A DNA stretch of 5,076 nucleotides from Gemmatimonadaceae bacterium (GTDB taxonomy: Bacteria; Gemmatimonadota; Gemmatimonadetes; Gemmatimonadales; Gemmatimonadaceae): positions 1-5,076 of the forward strand of contig JACMOE010000177.1 of the NCBI GenBank assembly GCA_014378185.1. Reading direction: 5' to 3'. The notes below the pieces were generated by a model. The model was not told the DNA's origin. It was given only the letters and a program-made list of their open reading frames with translations, and made no database searches. A program made the position numbers and the translations under genes. Below, piece after piece: positions 4,445-5,076 of this stretch. Position 1 is the stretch's first letter. Each line of letters opens with the position of its first letter.

Positions 4445-5076
4445 TTGACCGCAACCCCGACTCGCACGCTCCAGCTCGTGTTGCACTATGACGGAACGAG
4501 CTTCAGTGGATGGCAGCGGCAACCAGACCGGCGCACCGTCCAGGGTGTGCTCGAGGGCGCGCTGGCGCGGCTGTGCGCCGCTCCGGTAGCGGCGCTCGGG
4601 TCGGGCAGGACGGACGCAGGGGTGCATGCGCGCGGCCAGTCGGTGGGCGTGCGCGTGCCGGAGCGATGGAGCGCGGTGGCGCTTCGACGCGCCCTGAATG
4701 CCATCCTGCCACACGACATGTGGGTCGCCGCTGCCCATACCATGCACGAGCACTTCCATGCGCGATACAGTGCGACATCACGGCGGTATAGCTACTACGT
4801 GGGCACGGATGACGCCGCGGCGTCCCCGTTCCGGCGTGGCACCGAATGGGCATTGGCCAAGCCGCTGGACCGGACTGCCCTCGACGCCGGCGCCGCCCTC
4901 ATCGCCGGAGAACACTGCTTCCGCGCCTTCGCCGTTCGCGGCACCGCGCCGCCGGACGACGAGCATCGCTGTCGCATCATCGAGGCGCGCTGGCGCGACC
5001 GGGACGGCGGGCTGGTCTTCGAGATCGAGGCCAACCGCTTCCTCCATCACATGGTGCGCTTCCTCGTGGGCACCAT
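4445..5076 (+). CDS. truA: tRNA pseudouridine(38-40) synthase, lacking C-terminus (cut by window edge)
   Basis: TruA isomerises uridines 38-40 of the tRNA anticodon arm to pseudouridine. About 210 codons are visible of an expected 245-270. Signatures are LHYDGTSFSGWQRQ (13-26), the catalytic motif GSGRTDAGVHARGQ (52-65, nucleophile Asp57), HARYSATSRRYSYYV with the conserved SRRY, and near the right edge RFLHHMVRFLVGT, the C-terminal active-site motif. No ATG lies in frame before the first conserved strand. The frame opens after a stop at 4400-4402, and TTG 4445 gives a ten-residue lead before LVLHYDG, typical of the family. GTG 4478 would cut into the first strand. The ribosome site is weak (GGATAG, too close). 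The gene is divergent from the GAF-trpD pair, with no evident functional link. The family is very secure; the start is uncertain. Confidence 0.93.
   Translation, partial: MTATPTRTLQLVLHYDGTSFSGWQRQPDRRTVQGVLEGALARLCAAPVAALGSGRTDAGVHARGQSVGVRVPERWSAVALRRALNAILPHDMWVAAAHTMHEHFHARYSATSRRYSYYVGTDDAAASPFRRGTEWALAKPLDRTALDAGAALIAGEHCFRAFAVRGTAPPDDEHRCRIIEARWRDRDGGLVFEIEANRFLHHMVRFLVGT

Noticed and set aside
1..5076. CRISPR array, tRNA, rRNA, transposase or phage genes
   Set aside because: No regularly spaced direct repeats of 24-37 bp, no cloverleaf-like segment and no matching protein motifs were seen. The only repeats are the short ones in the two regulatory or spacer regions described.

Overview
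This is a GC-rich, densely coded bacterial chromosome segment carrying tryptophan-biosynthesis genes, the SOS repressor gene lexA, a double-GAF protein and the tRNA pseudouridine synthase gene truA. The protein sequences (a LexA of the 'MPLTKRQREIL' type, a TrpD with a GTGGG phosphate loop, frequent GTG/TTG starts) suggest a free-living, GC-rich, non-proteobacterial lineage. My best guess is Gemmatimonadota or a relative such as Acidobacteriota. This rests on family resemblance only and is not proven here.

Layout from left to right: the 5' part of trpF (minus strand, running off the left edge); trpC (minus), overlapping trpF by 11 nt; a compact divergent control region of about 95 bp; lexA (plus); a 242-bp repeat-rich spacer between the convergent ends of lexA and trpD; trpD (minus), overlapping the upstream GAF-protein gene by 11 nt; the GAF-protein gene (minus); a 171-bp divergent spacer with dyad symmetries; and truA (plus), running off the right edge. 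No stretch longer than 300 bp lacks a gene. I see no tRNA, rRNA, CRISPR array, transposase or phage gene.

TrpD, TrpC and TrpF catalyse three successive steps of the pathway: anthranilate to phosphoribosylanthranilate, then to CdRP, then to indole-glycerol phosphate, with TrpF acting between TrpD and TrpC. The trp genes form two minus-strand pairs, GAF-trpD and trpC-trpF, each with an 11-nt overlap. lexA sits between them in the opposite orientation, so trpC must have its own promoter, and that promoter shares about 95 bp with the lexA promoter.

The most interesting signal is in this lexA/trpC control region. Two near-identical 16-bp sequences (TTCGGGGSTTRTTCGG), each itself a direct repeat of TTCGG with an 11-bp period, lie 24 bp apart. 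One fills the spacer of a plausible lexA promoter and the other covers its expected transcription start. I propose this as a direct-repeat LexA operator that could also affect trpC. The lexA-trpD spacer carries a 19-bp near-perfect inverted repeat with 121 bp between its arms, plus two short tandem arrays, one of which includes the trpD stop codon. The GAF-truA spacer carries two interlocked dyads.
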